NCBI GenBank assembly: GCA_950295325.1
Contig: OX485804.1
Location: 40,734,001-40,798,000 of the forward strand
DNA length: 64,000 bases
Reading direction: 5' to 3'
Source of the DNA: Polytrichum commune
Lineage: Eukaryota > Streptophyta > Polytrichopsida > Polytrichales > Polytrichaceae
Part shown: one piece after another, positions 1-12,279 of the stretch
Layout of the letters: each line of letters opens with the position of its first letter
How positions within the stretch are numbered: the stretch's first letter is position 1
Notes under the pieces: generated by a model
The model's input: the letters and a program-made list of their open reading frames with translations, nothing else
Database searches by the model: none
Told to the model about the DNA's origin: nothing
Program-made: the position numbers and the translations under genes

Positions 1-19
1 AAACAAACTTCTAGACTAA

Positions 20-518
20 GGGCCACTTCACACACGAGCCAAGAGTTGTGACCATAAATTTGTGAGAGCCCCGAAGAAAGTGTCCGAAGGCCGTCCCAAG
101 GCACCTCCAAAATCATGTAGTGTGGTCACGCACCCTCAACTATAGTGTGAAGTCATACGTGACCGGGCCCTCAACCAAATGCTACTTCAATAAAATCCTG
201 TTCATGCAAGTCCTCACACATGATACAATAGAATAAATCAACGGTTGTGAATGTTAAGAGTGGCATGGTCTCCTGGTTTTGTGTTAGACCTACCTCCAAG
301 AGATGGTCGTTGAAAATAGTCCAAGTGACCATGACACATGATCCATTCGATGCCATGTACGAACCCATGTAAACTTTACATCCATCTTGCATTCACATAC
401 CCCGTCGGTCCCTCAAGCGTAGTGGGAAGCGAAGTTGGACAGGCTCCGCCTTTTCCACCAATGAGAGTGCTTGAAGTGTACTGGTCACGGGCTCGCAGTC
501 TCGTGTGTGAAGTGGCCC
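20..518. mobile_element. Harbinger/Tourist-like MITE, 499 bp
   Basis: Inverted ends match over 19 bp: GGGCCACTTCACACACGAG at 20-38 and its complement at 500-518. The left flank is TAA, the usual PIF/Harbinger target, but the right flank is TGT, so the duplication is decayed or the edge is off. No transposase is encoded. The same terminal sequence (GGGCCRCTTCACAC) ends the element at 52897-53480, which does keep TAA on both sides, so the two belong to one family with different interiors. Confidence 0.65.
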
Positions 519-529
519 TGTGTGAAGGT

Positions 530-1010
530 TGGGCTACAGCAGCCAGGTGGGAAGGAGGCATGAGTTGTATGTTCGCTGGCCAGAGGAGGCTGGGGTGCTG
601 GTTGAGCAGGGCAGGGCAGGGCAGCAGGGGCGCCCACGGTCACAGGTACAGCAGCGTCAGCTACCTAAGGGGCTGGGCTGGGCTTTGGGGTAGGGCATCA
701 GCGTCACAATAGACCGATGGCTCTTAAGTGAGAGCAGCCTTTGCCCAGCCACAGGAGCCGCGCAGTCAAGGCGCTGCAGTCATCCATGCTCTGCGACAGC
801 TGGGCTGGTGTCCTGCGTCCCTGCCTGCCTGCCTCCCTGGGCGGCCTTCCACCCCCTTTCCTTTCCTTTCCTTCATTCCTTCCTTCCTTCTCTCGTGCTG
901 CCCAATGAAGGGGGGTGGGGGTGCTACTGGGTTGACTCCCCTTTCCTCTCCCTGTCCTTCTCTCTCTCTCCACCCCCAGGTGTCACCTTCTCAGGAGCTT
1001 CACCAAACTC
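530..1010. other. GC-rich, CT-rich island, no gene recognised
   Basis: This stretch is far richer in G+C than its surroundings. It contains short direct repeats (GGGCAGGGCAGGGCAGCAGG near 608), CCTG/CCTC runs near 820 and CCTTTCCTTTCC/CTTCCTTCC runs near 855-890. Open frames on both strands have no recognisable domain and look like composition artefacts. It lies directly against the right end of the MITE at 20-518. Confidence 0.4.
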
Positions 1011-1151
1011 CTCCATGAAGATCAGCTTAGTAAGTACATTGTCTTGACCTTCACGACCACGAGAATCCGACCTTTCTGCAATCGAATTCGTTCGATTTGT
1101 ACCCACAAAGAAGAAGGAAAGACAACGAGCATCCAACTTCACCACAACGTA

Positions 1152-1624
1152 GGGGCGGTTTCTGCCATGGACCATGAAGTTGGACCATGGAAGATGGCCT
1201 TTTTTGCATGGTCCGATTTGATGGTCCAACTTTCATGGTTTGATTTCTTACAAAATCGATTTACAAAGCTTTTGGGCCCCTCACTAGGTGTAAACCGAAT
1301 GTGGACCAAGAGGATTGACCATGTACCAAAAAGTGAATGTGCTGGTTTTTTTTATAAATATATGTCCAAAAAGGGAGACTTTGAAAAGAAAAGAAATGTT
1401 TGACCATTCTTTGTCATCTCTTGTCTTCACTTCTCGTCACTTCTCTGAAAACTTTCATTCAAAAATGATTATAACAACATTTTTTCTACCAGAGCACCTC
1501 TTTTGCCTCTCCCACCACGAAACTTGTTGAACTATGTCAATGGGTAATGTAGGCTTCAAAACATGTCTTTTGGGGACCTCGAACTTCATGGTCACTCTGA
1601 CATATTTTCCTTGGTGTAAAGTAT
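1152..1624 (+). mobile_element. Family E MITE-like repeat, copy 1
   Basis: This segment matches, on the opposite strand, the segment at 51058-51547. Shared landmarks are ATGGACCATGAA, GCATGGTCCGA, GGTGTAAACCGAATGTGGACC, a TTTGAAAAG run and TTCATGGTCACTMTGACAT. Its left end is GGGCGGTTTCTGCCATGG, a decayed form of the GGTTTACACCATGG end of copy 2. The right end is degenerate. Non-coding; class uncertain. Confidence 0.5.
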
Positions 1625-2318
1625 GATGTGCAATGCTACATACATTCTTACATTCAATATTTCATAGAACATTTAATACAATCCTACATACAATCTTGCA
1701 TACACTTTTTAAAACAATAGTGTGATGCTTGTGCATGTTTCGAATGTTGGGTTTCATCCTCGTATTTGGAGGCCGTCACCTCTTCCACAATTTCACTAAC
1801 TACCTCCAAATTTTCATCCCCAACAATAAATGGTTCTGGCTTTGTGTCCTTGAAAACCAAAATCTTTGCGGTTTCGGTGTCACTCTCTTACACCCTACAC
1901 AATCTTTTCCCCATTCTAGCCCTCTTGAGTTGTTTTGTGTTTAAAGAATTTCAAACCACAATTCTTCCTTCTCCTCTTTGCAGGTGTTGCATAATCACTC
2001 TCTTGCCTGGGCACCTAAAACAATATGACCCAAATCATTCACAATATGAATTGCCTCCTCTAGTCGACTTCCAAATAAAATTATCACTAGCAACAAGCTC
2101 TTATATACCCTTCACAACATTGTTTGACAATGACACGGAAGCCTTCATTAATGGTTTAATTCACGTGCATAAGTTTGGCAATTGTGTTAGTTTGGCCTCC
2201 TAGAGTTCCCTCCTATTTGTGTCAATTATTAATTCCTAAAATTCATTAGGTTTAATTTGGCATTGTCTAATACCGACCTTGCTAGTGTGTATTCTAAGGA
2301 TTCCTAGATGGTGTTGTT
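1625..2318. other. No gene recognised; faint coding-like stretch
   Basis: AT-rich sequence. Both strands have short open frames near 1766-2203, but no domain, start context or splice structure could be supported. It may be the eroded 5' part of the zinc-finger remnant that follows, or unrelated. Confidence 0.3.
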
Positions 2319-3710
2319 GTGGTTCATGAGAGTTTGCTTGGTCTAAGATTTGGCTTTCGGTTGAGCATCACATATGTGGAACAAGAGTTGTTCCATGACA
2401 TTCGAGTGTTGTTTGAAACAACATTGATTCAAAAGTCGCGACAAGATGTTCATTCATTTTGGAAGTTATGTGGAGGCCCTTACGAAATCATAGTTTTGTT
2501 TGAGATGCAAATGGATTTGTCTACAATGTTGTCGACGAACAAATCCATCACAAAATGTCTTCAAAACAATGGTATGGGTGGAGTTAAGATTGAATCAACT
2601 TCGGAAGATGTCATGCTCCTTAGTGATTCAGATGATGATGGCACCCATGTGGGTTGACCTAGATATCCATTCCACATCCTTATTCAAGTCTCCTATGTCA
2701 TGCACTATCATCTTTTGCATGAGATCTTCCTTCCAATGCACCTTCTCCTTATAAACCATTGTATACGAGCATTGCAAACAATCGCACACACTCCCAAAAC
2801 CCTTTGGTTCATCCTGCTTTGATCTCAACAATTGTCCATATACTTGATGCACTCAAAATCATGAAATATCATATAAGATCTAGGTCTGATTCAAATGGTA
2901 TAGACTTTGATAACATTGTCACAAAGGATATCAAGTTTCTCTCTTCTACATTCAATAGTGATGTCATTTTTGTTTTACCACCTATAGATTGGGGAGTTCT
3001 TGATGCTTATGGCAAGGTGATGGATGGCAGGGACAAGATTTACGGTGACATGTTTGGTGCATAATCAAAACAACAAACATCCAAAATGAGTTTGGTTTCA
3101 CTTTTAGGAAACTCACATGGATTGGCCATCTCCAATGCCCTAACGATTATTGTGAGTATATGTCACGAAATGGTGGAGCTCATAACAATACCTAGGGTTC
3201 GGCATGACACCAATTGCATTTGTTGCAAGAACAAGGCCACCATAGCGGTCTAGGGTTCAATGCAAGGTTTGTCGTGCTTATCCCATTTGTCGGTGTTTGT
3301 CATGCAAGGATTATATACATCCATGCAACATATTTGGATATGACCTTTGTGTGTATCCATCTAGGAGTGCACGACCACCCGGTGCCCACTGGATTTGGCT
3401 GCATCATAACCATAGTCTCTAGGGAGGAAAAGACTTACCTTATGTCCATTATAGATAACCCACAATGCACTTGCCATAACTTTGCAAAAATGTCATCAAT
3501 GGCAGTGGGGAAGAAGGGTTAGTGGGTTTTCTGCAAACATTTGTACTACGTGTTAGGTATTTGTGCAAGGTTGCCTACACCATTGACAAGTTTATTCACG
3601 CACCCACATTCAACTACAATGAGGTGATGTGTTTTCTCGAGTTCATGGGTGTTGCGGAACATACTTTGTGTAGTGATAGTGATGGCCATGGAAACATAGT
3701 TTTAAGATAA
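2319..3710 (+). pseudogene. Decayed SWIM-type zinc-finger protein gene
   Basis: Several plus-strand frames in sequence read like one protein broken by stops and frameshifts. Frame 3 (2319-2657) ends in an acidic EDVMLLSDSDDDG segment. Frame 2 (2759-3064) includes IDWGVLDAYGKVMDG. Frame 1 (3085-3522) reads FGFTFRKLTWIGHLQCPND, then after stops CIHLGVHDHPV and CTCHNF, a stop at 3520-3522, then WVFCKHLYYVL. Reading then moves to RYLCKVAYTIDKFIHAPTF. CxC...CxH (CTC and CKH, about 20 residues apart) fits a SWIM zinc finger, a fold found in MULE transposases, FAR1/FHY3 and other plant proteins. At least three stops and two shifts make it a pseudogene. The parent family is not identified; a transposon-related origin is likely but inferred. 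Confidence 0.55.
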
Positions 3711-4892
3711 AGAAATGTATAGGTTTGCCCCAATAAAATGAAGTGCACACAGATGTTGGAATTGTTTGGTTGTTCGCCACAATAAGGCACTTAACACTCC
3801 TTATACATAAAGTACTTAACACTTCAATAAAGTACCCACAAGTATGGACCATCATTCACCCTATAATCCATGGTAGTAGGGTCAAATTCAATATTTATTA
3901 TCTCTCAAACATGCTATATCCAACATTTATAACTCAAGCGTATTGCACTTATTACTTTAAATAGTACATTTTTGAACATTTTTTTTCCTCATTGCTCACC
4001 GCTCGCTGCCCTCAGTTAAGGCCTATCATACTTGATCCCATCGTGCCTTCTTTGTTTGCTCCTTATCCAACATTTTAGAAAATTAGAAAATCTTGATTTT
4101 ATCATGTTTCATCCTTGTCCCTTTTCAATTAGCTTATTATTACATTTGACCAAGACTGTGAGGTGGATGATGTTTGTTTCATTAAAGGTAGGTGAATTTT
4201 TTTCAAGAAATAACTTGAGATTAAATTTTTTTTAGATCTTGCCTCCTCAATTGTGCTATTCCTCGAAAAAGAAAAAGAATCCTCCTCACAAGCCATGGGT
4301 TGATAACCCTTATGTGTGGCATATCATTGTTACTTGGCACCGCAAATACGTGGGATGTGATTGCCGGATCCATGGTACTTATCTCCATATTCTCCATGAT
4401 TTGGACTAAATTTGCGTGGGTTTTCCCATTATAAACTCGCATGTGTATGTACATGTGCATAACATTATACAATTCCGTAATAATTTTCTATGGGACTGAC
4501 AATATTCCATGTTATGTGGTTGTCGCACTGGCGCATAAGGTTTCTCACTTGACATATGATCCCACGTTGGACAATTCACCCTCTTTGTCATTTCTATATC
4601 CTACAACTAACATTATAGAAGAAACAAGATGCAAACAACCCATTGGTTTGGTAGTTGGGCTTTGATTTGTAGATTACCTACCTACCAATCAACATTTCTA
4701 AGCACACGGTTTACACATGGTCATCAACTCCCAGAAAATTGTCAGCATAAATGCAATCATACTCAGTGCAGATCATACAACTTGACTTCACCTATCCAGC
4801 TTATCTATCTATCTATCTATCTAGAAAATTTAGCTTGTGACTCTGAAAATTGCATGTTTACCATGGAACTCATGGTGACTCATGCAACAATA
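3711..4892. other. Intergenic, no gene recognised; (TATC)n at 4802-4823
   Basis: AT-rich DNA with no supportable gene. A short TATC microsatellite lies at 4802-4823. Short open frames on both strands have no domain signature. Confidence 0.5.
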
Positions 4893-5135
4893 TAGAGAGA
4901 GGGAATTATCGAATTTGAGTGTACTTCTCTTTCATCCAACCAAAAAACCTTGAAATAGTGTGCATCCCGGAGGTTATTATTTACAGTTTATTTGATACTA
5001 GAATTTTCTTAAGAAATCTTGTATTAGTGTAGTCCAAGTTGTTTAAGATGAATCAACCACAAACTTATTACAGGGGTCAAGTTTTTATGTTGGATGGATG
5101 AGAGGTATGCTTGTATACGATAATTCCCTCTCTCC
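4893..5135. mobile_element. hAT-like MITE, 243 bp, 8-bp TSD CAACAATA
   Basis: CAACAATA occurs at 4885-4892 and again at 5136-5143. Just inside, GAGAGAGGGAATTATCG (4895-4911) is the exact complement of 5118-5134, and weaker inverted similarity continues inward for about 25 bp. An 8-bp duplication and a TAGAG start fit hAT elements. No coding capacity. Confidence 0.65.
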
Positions 5136-5143
5136 CAACAATA

Positions 5144-6299
5144 CCAAGTTGAGCGGTAAGAAATGTGTTTTTCACCAATTTTTGAGACTTGTTGTGACAT
5201 GCAATTTATAGATAATGTGAAACAAATGAAACTGGTAAGAATTTGAAAGGCGAAATCAAGGTGTTCGATCGTTAATTGGGATGACCTGAGAACCTTGTCC
5301 ATTGCTAGTCAATTTTGTGGGAACTCTGTGAACATCATACCTTCGTACAACTAGAGTATAAAGTAAAGATTGCAGAGAATTTAATTATTTATATGACATC
5401 TTAACCTTCAATCTCTTTCACCAATGTCAGACCGAGTTATTTGTGTAGTCTCTCTTTATACTGAATGATGTGAAATCTTCATTGAATGTCTTTCAACCGA
5501 ATTGTTTTCCAAAGTGCAATTTCAAAACAGCGTATCTTTGAGAGGCCCAACTCAATCTCCAAAAACACTCACCCCTAAACACTTTTTGAGCTTGAGTTGG
5601 ACGTCTCATACACACGGCATTTTAAAGATTATACAACGTGAATATAGATTGTGATTTGACTTCTTGGTAGAATAGTGATAGCTTGTTGTTGGTTACACCT
5701 CTCGACACACGCACAAAACGATTTGAAAGACATGTAATGAAGATGATTTCACATCCTCCAGAATGAAAGAGAGAACATGCAAATAAGTTAGTATGACACT
5801 GGTGGAAAGTGATTGGGGCACTTGGGCAATGGGCATGAAGAAGGCTTGGCATGAGTACGGTAAGTTGATCCAAAGCTCAAAGCCCGTGGGAAGGGGTCGG
5901 CCACTGCCGAAGAAGGAAAGGTACTTGGAGTAGGATGTCCCGTGGGGGAACTCCACAACACGTACCCAGAGGTTCAGGTGCAGTAAATGCGTTCACATGA
6001 GCACACGGACAACTATGGCTACGTGCTCACTGGTTTTGAAGTACACATTACAATCGGGCAGCCTCATCTCGATCGGGGTTCCGGAAATGAACATGGCTAC
6101 CTAAATTCTGTAAGCGGGCCCTAAGAGGTACTTTGAAAGTCAGGCAGCGCTGGACATTGATCTTGGCTAGTAAGCTTCGTTCAGGGTAATGCGAAATGGA
6201 ACACGTTTCGAACATAACTTCTCCAGGAAATGCTCTCGAGTCTGAGATTTGAATGCTATTAGAGTCTGAGATTTACAAGCAGATGGAACCATGGGTTTA
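5144..6299. other. Intergenic, no gene recognised
   Basis: Mixed composition with no domain-bearing frame. The two minus-strand frames between 5622 and 5956 overlap each other and have no recognisable motif. Confidence 0.45.
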
Positions 6300-6640
6300 G
6301 TCCTAACTCCTGAGTTTATGAGCATTAACACAAGTCACCCAAGTTCTTTTAACGTTTAAATTATTATACACAAAGAGTGATGTTGGGTTATCAAAAAACC
6401 GGTTATCTAGTTTGTTCTACTTAAGATGGGTGGACCAAGCTAGCCTTGGATAGACCAATCTAGGATTTAGGATAACATGTCCCATGTGCATACCCTATTT
6501 TAGATCGAGAAATTTTCAAAGTTTTTGAAGTGAGAAAGAGGAAGTCCCAAAAATGTACCCAACTTTCAAAATATGCTTCGATACACAACGAACTAACGAG
6601 CTCTTAATAGAAAGTTTTCTCAAAGAAGGACCAAACCCAT
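6300..6640 (-). repeat. Family C dispersed repeat, copy 1 (minus)
   Basis: Reverse-complement similarity to 39370-39705, inside intron 2 of the trihelix-like gene. Shared landmarks, read on the minus strand, are TTGGTCCTTCTTTGAGAAAAC at the start, CATGTGCATACC (plus strand), TAGGAC and CATAAACTC near the end. Non-coding, class unknown, old judging by many mismatches. Confidence 0.5.
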
Positions 6641-6839
6641 GGTTCCATCTCTCTTTGATGGACTTTATGAATGACTCTGTTGCCTGCCTTCACATAAGAC
6701 CACTTTCCATCCACATGTGTAAATTGTGCTACATCAATTTGAATAATTTTACATGTGCACAAGCTGGTATCCAACACCTTTGACACTTTTGGAGAGAAAT
6801 GCTGGCAGCTGCGTCACATTCGTTATTGAAAAATAACAT

Positions 6840-7290
6840 GGCTAAATCTTGTAATAGGTGCACAAGAGGCACTTTAATGGCAGGTAGGCAGCACTGCAAG
6901 TAAGGTAGATGAGCCTTATTTTGGTTACTTTTTGCTGTTTGCTACGTTATACGGCTCAGATTCGCAAGGTTGACAATTCTGTGTGTCTGTGAATGCATAT
7001 GAAGAAGCCACGATCAATCCTAGAACCTTTTGGAGCTAGTCTTGAATTGTTATCAATTGTCAAAGTCTACTTACATGTCACATAGATCCCCCCAATTATG
7101 TTGAGTATTGAATCTAAAATGATTACCAAATTTTACACATGTAACCCAACTTCTTATAAATACATGTCTTTCTGGTGTCTGTTCTTAGATCTGCAATTTG
7201 CCAGACATCACTCCCATACTGAATTAGGTCCGCTTACCTTATGTCAAGCTTGCAGGTGTCCAGGTAACTCACTGCGGGATGAACAAGGTT
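6840..7290 (+). repeat. Family B dispersed repeat
   Basis: Shares with the intron copies the order: AAGGTAGATGRGCC, GATCAATYC, a CCCCCCAATTATGTTGA segment, a stretch ending ACATGTCTTTYTGGTGTC, TCTTAGATCTGCA, and AGGTGTCCAG. No open frame of note. Other copies lie near 11160, 36600, 37180, 38280, 40440, 42170 and 63240. Confidence 0.55.
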
Positions 7291-9276
7291 TGACCTGAAA
7301 TTCTCCAAGCAATACTTTTGAATCTGAGTGCTACTGCCTTTACCACCATCAGTCCATATATGTAGATTGTGCTAAATTATTTTGAATAATTTGTGTGCAC
7401 ACAAGCTGATGTCAAAGAACACCAATACCACAAGAGTTTCTGCATCACACGAGCCCACAATAATGACGAACCCTCTGTTTTCATCTGATATGCAGAACTC
7501 GCTATAGCAATCATTGCACATGGTGGCTCCGTGCTTATGAGTGATTGAATGCTTGGTATAGATGTTATACGCATGGATTTTTCAATTTCGAGCATTCTCT
7601 AATAGTTTGTTTTTGTTTTGTTTTGTATTTGGTTTTATGAGTATTTGAATGTTGGTTGCACAATGCATAATGAAGAATGCCATTTGGTTTTTTGTTTGTT
7701 TTTGTCAAATTTGAAGTTGGCGATAGGATAAAATTGTTTTCTAAACATTGGAGTTAGGTCACAAGGGAGGAGCTATAATGATTAATTTGTTCGTGACAAC
7801 ATAGGTTGCCTACATTACATTTGAAGTGGAGTTGGCATTAACATGTTGCTTCGTTGTTTTTTTTGACCTTTTTTTCTCATGTTTTTGTTCTAAAGGGAAA
7901 ATACAACCACTTAGCTTTTTTTTTGGTGCACTCTAGCGCTCCACACAATATAAGGATCCACCCTATGAAGTGAAATTGATATATGTGGAAATACAAGGCA
8001 CATGTGCATTTTAGAGAAAGCTCAAATGATTATTGTTGACACGCTTATAGACGAAGGATGGATTCTACTGTGATAAAACTACAGTAGAAATTTTATATAA
8101 TATGCTTTCTTGAAGGAGCATGTACAAATTCTCAGAGGCAAGACATATATCAATGTCGCCATATAAGGAACATCACTTTCAAAACTCTGTTTGCATAAAT
8201 TGGTGTATAATTGTGCGATCCTTTGTATCAAGATTGTTTCTTGTGCAATCTTTGCAGTAATAGGTTGATGCTTAACCACAATAATTTGGAACGGTTCCAA
8301 GGCTACGACAATGTTTTTGTTGAGCGCCTTTCATCTATAACTTTTTGGTTTTTGTCCACACTTCAAGCATATGAGCCTTGGGTGATTAACCCACGTCGCT
8401 GGAAAGTTGTCCTTTGTTATAATGAGAAATTTGTAGATCTACCACTTTGATAGATTTGTACATTTCTTCCAATGATGCAAGACGATTGCCGAGGACTCAT
8501 ATGTTGGTCATGGCATGAGCAATTGGTTTAGCTCTACTAAAATGGCCTGAGTAGGCGGACATCTTGTTGCTTTTGCAACTCATTCGTCATCCCTTCTCCT
8601 CTCGCTAGTTATGTAGTCCATAAATCAAAGGTTATAAGAGGCGCATTTCCAGTTTCCTACACTATGTTGTGTTCTTCTATTCATGTCAAGAGCATTTTAT
8701 CCATAATCTCCCGGTTTCTGTCTATGAGCAGACCGGTTACACCCCATAAATATTTAGAGTAGGTGGATGTCTCGTTGCTATCACAGCTGATCATCCACTC
8801 TCCTCTCGCTGGTCAAATGTAAGTAGGCCATCTCCTCAGCACTGAGAGTGAGCTTTGTGAAATTTTCCTAAAACGAATTCGATTGTGAGTGTTCATAATT
8901 TCACAGGGGAGTGATTAGAATGAAAATCGATTTGTCTGATCTGGAGTGAACATGCAAAGCTGGAGATCGATCATATAGAAACAGTAGAATTCGAGTGCAA
9001 AACATGAGGAAAGAAAGCATCTGAAAATTGTGTAAAATTGTTGTCATCTGTCCAATCTGTGGACAGTGGCTCTCTTCCTCACTCACAATCTTGAAGAAAA
9101 ACAGAGTGCAGTGTTCTGCATTTTGTCAAGTCACAATAGTGAGCTATTAATCTGTTCGAATTTTAACCTCAATTTAAATTTTGAGATTCCGACAAACGAT
9201 GCGTAGATACATTCATTGTTCATGACATTGTTGCTCTGCTTGTGATTTTTGTGTGTTACAACAGGGGATCGATTGG
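7291..9276. other. Intergenic, no gene recognised; old direct duplication
   Basis: AT-rich DNA. Segments near 8546-8620 and 8757-8830 resemble each other (GAGTAGGYGGAYRTCT and CTCCTCTCGCTRGT), about 211 bp apart, suggesting a decayed tandem or repeat pair. Nothing else is supportable. Confidence 0.4.
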
Positions 9277-9804
9277 CACTACAAGAAAAAGAGGGGCTAG
9301 ATGACACTTCCCGACCCTGGAAAAAACGACAGAGAGAGGAGATGGACTTTGAATGCTCGCTGCACCCAAACGACTTAGTAAGTGGTAGGAGACGAGCTTG
9401 GTGTCTATGGATAGAGCATGAGAAGGGTTAGAAGATGGAATCTTGTTTTGTGGAAAGAAAATTAAAATTATGACGAAGATATCATGGTTTGAAGCGGCTG
9501 AAAATGTTTCTCGAAGGTAGGTTTTGGTGGTGAGGATTTCCCTTAATGAGCAAGCATGTGGTCACTTCAAGGTGAGAAGTCCACTCGTCAAAACCTGTAA
9601 AGAAAAATCATGCTTTATTCATGATATTGGACAATTTGCACAATATTAGTGATAAACATTTGCAGGAGTCACCTTTATCCCCATTTTTGGCAATATCAAC
9701 AAACCGTTTTTTTAGTGGGTAGGGACCATTTAGTTATGAGTCAGTGCCATATAGTCGGTTCAAGTGGCATCGTCCAATGCCACGACCTCGCAATTCCCGT
9801 AGTG
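9277..9804. mobile_element. Possible non-autonomous CACTA element
   Basis: Starts CACTACAAGAAAAAGAGGGG and ends CAATTCCCGTAGTG, the CACTA...TAGTG signature. Inside the right end, short motifs (AGTGGCATCGTCC, ATGCCACGACC) resemble subterminal repeats. The two ends match only over their outer 6 bases and there is no matching 3-bp duplication (TGG versus TAT), so the pairing is uncertain. A 60-codon frame inside has no domain. Confidence 0.3.
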
Positions 9805-11159
9805 TATAAAAAGCCTATCGCTAAATCCCATTTTTGTGTGTTGTTTATGCCAAAGTCATCTTAACGACACAACAGATCACAATATTTAGTGACACATCTC
9901 ACTCAAGAGATCTTGCAGAGGTTCTTCAAAGTGTGAGGAAATGAAAGACTCCAAAATTCTCCTCGTCAAGCTTTCTGTCCAGAGTTCCAAACATCATGTG
10001 CATTGACCATGTTGACAAGAGCATTATCGAGAAGAATCGTACACCTGCGTCGCAAAATGTTAAAAATCATGCGCACATGTGCTCCCATATTGACTAACTT
10101 TGTGACTCAAGGATTCGATCGCGGGAAGCAAAATAAACAAAATTTTGGTTAATGATCAGATTTGAACACGGACGCAAGCAAGCAAGCGAGCAGTACGGAA
10201 TCGAGGATACGTGACCTGATTGAACAGAACAAAACCCTCAACAATCCGACATAACTGCTGATGCATGTTAATAATTGATGGTGCTCCGAGAAGAAATTGT
10301 CAACACATTCAAAGAGGCGGTGACGGGCCGTTTAAGTTGTCAATATCAAAGACTTGGCCAAGATAACCCTAATCAGTCGCTTAGTTGTAATAGGCACATG
10401 TGCTTGGTGCATTATGCACGACTAATGACACAGGCTTGAGATCGTCATCTAACTTAGCTTGAGTGTGCTGGTACATCGACATGATTTAATCATTTGCATA
10501 ATTTGCAACAATTTCAGAATTTAAAATTTTGGCAACACTGCTCGAATTAGCAGCAACTGAGGCTCCTTGGTATGCAACTTCCGTATTATATGGCCCTGAT
10601 TATGAATAATTTATAATGTGTTTTAGTCCAATCTTGAGTGATATAATTTGTTTTAATGTAGGAAATTTTTGTAGTCCTTCTAACAAGGAATCCAAAAATG
10701 TAATCATTTATAAGAAATGAATATTCCTTGAAGCATATAATTACATTAAAAACCTAAGTGCATGAGGTTTTTTTTAAATACAGGTACCATAGGCCAAACT
10801 ATCCAACTTTTTGGGCTTTTTTATAATAAAATTTTAAGATTTTATTATTATAAGTAAAACATTGTGAATGACTTTTACTTTTAATCGGAGGCAACTACTC
10901 ATGTGGATCTTTTAAAATTAGACGCTCTACAAGGTTTAAAAAAAAAGTGTGTTTCAATTCTTTATGTATGTTGTGGAGATTTTTTTAAAGAATAAATATG
11001 CAACCCAACTTTTTCTACATCACATTTTATTTTATTTTATTTTCAATCAACTTTTTGGTTCTTTTATTTGTGTATATTTTGATAATTTTTTTATAGAATC
11101 CCCCCTCTAAGCCAATTTTATGTTGATGCCCCCTGTGTATAATATGGGAGTTGTGTACC
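9805..11159. other. Intergenic AT-rich DNA, no gene recognised
   Basis: A near-palindrome of AT sequence lies at 10822-10853 (AATAAAATTTTAAGATTTTA core). No supportable gene or element. Confidence 0.45.
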
Positions 11160-11345
11160 CGGGTTGAGCTTCATAGTCAACATCATAAGGGAATTTCATG
11201 ACCATTTCATGAGCACGGGAATATCCCAGTTAGATGTTGAATAAGATATTCATACAAGTTTCAAAGATTATGAGGAAAATGGTGACATGCACAATTTGGA
11301 TTTGCTAATAATCTTCTATTAATTGCATGTTTAGTATCTTATAAG
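11160..11345 (-). repeat. Family B dispersed repeat (minus)
   Basis: Reverse-complement of the family B core: ATTTGGATTTGCTAAT, CATTTCATGAGCACGGGAAT and TTGAGCTTCATAGTCAACAT match the corresponding bases at 42260-42450, which lies in the same orientation. Confidence 0.5.
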
Positions 11346-11739
11346 AAGTGAGCGTAGAGAGAAAAATGTTTGGTTAAGGCCCACTTACCCCTTGGGGGTG
11401 GACTGTTCATTGGAAACCTAAATGACGTGTGTGGGGCACTATGAAATTAAACCCCCTATATATGAGAAGTTTATAAAGAAAAAAAACTCTTATATATATA
11501 CTAATGACATGCTAATGACAATCTTATATATATACTAATGGAATCTTATCTTTAAATTAAGCTTTTAAATTTATTATGATAAATGCCTCCACTATAATAG
11601 ACAAACTATGCATTATGATTTAAATAATCCTTTATTATATATAAAGTCTACTTTCATTTTCCAATGAGAAGGTCATTGAATGTTTCTCATCTATATATAG
11701 CATGTGACTCAATGATTGTATTAAACAAACAAAGATAGG

Positions 11740-12150
11740 ACCACAATAACTTAGCCACAATCTAGAGAGCAAAACTAAAGCAAGCCCTTGAGAGGTCCAA
11801 TAGTCTCTAGTTTGTAAAAACCTAGGACCCAACTAGGCCAAATGCAAAACCTAACAAGAAGACATATGGTAGTTGTTGAGGACTACAACCATCTGAAAAC
11901 AATGAATGAAAAATGTGAAGTGGATAAAACTAACACATCTATTGTTAATTTTCTTTTCTTCCTCTAGACCTCATGGCCTCCTTTTGTACATCTACCTTTA
12001 CTTCATAAAAATTTAATAGTCTTTTTAGAAGTACATACTAGAGAAAAAATACCTCTCCCTTATGTATACTATGTACGCTCATGCCTCACGCTCACCCCTT
12101 CTTACACTCACAATAGTTTTGTATGAGTTATGAAGAGTCCAACCCTAGGC
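11740..12150 (+). repeat. Family D dispersed repeat, copy 1
   Basis: Direct similarity to 16230-16650 in the same orientation. Landmarks: AACACATCTATTGT, CTCCYTTTGTACATCTA, CTCCCTTATGTATACTATGTA (split in both), CCCTTCTTACACTCA and AAGAGTCCA. Non-coding and old; class unknown. Confidence 0.55.
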
Positions 12151-12279
12151 ACTTACCTTTAAAAGTAGCATTTCCACAAAACAATTTTTTGGAGAGTTTT
12201 GGTATTTACTAAAGTTTTATCTTTTTTTAGAGAGTTTGAGAAGTATTAATGTAAATTATGATTTTTTTGGAGAAGAAAA

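Noticed and set aside
338-1047. Coding frames on both strands in the GC-rich island
   Set aside because: Overlapping frames on both strands with biased composition and no motif.
9277-9804. A confident CACTA element call
   Set aside because: Ends match over six bases only and there is no 3-bp duplication; kept as a low-confidence feature.
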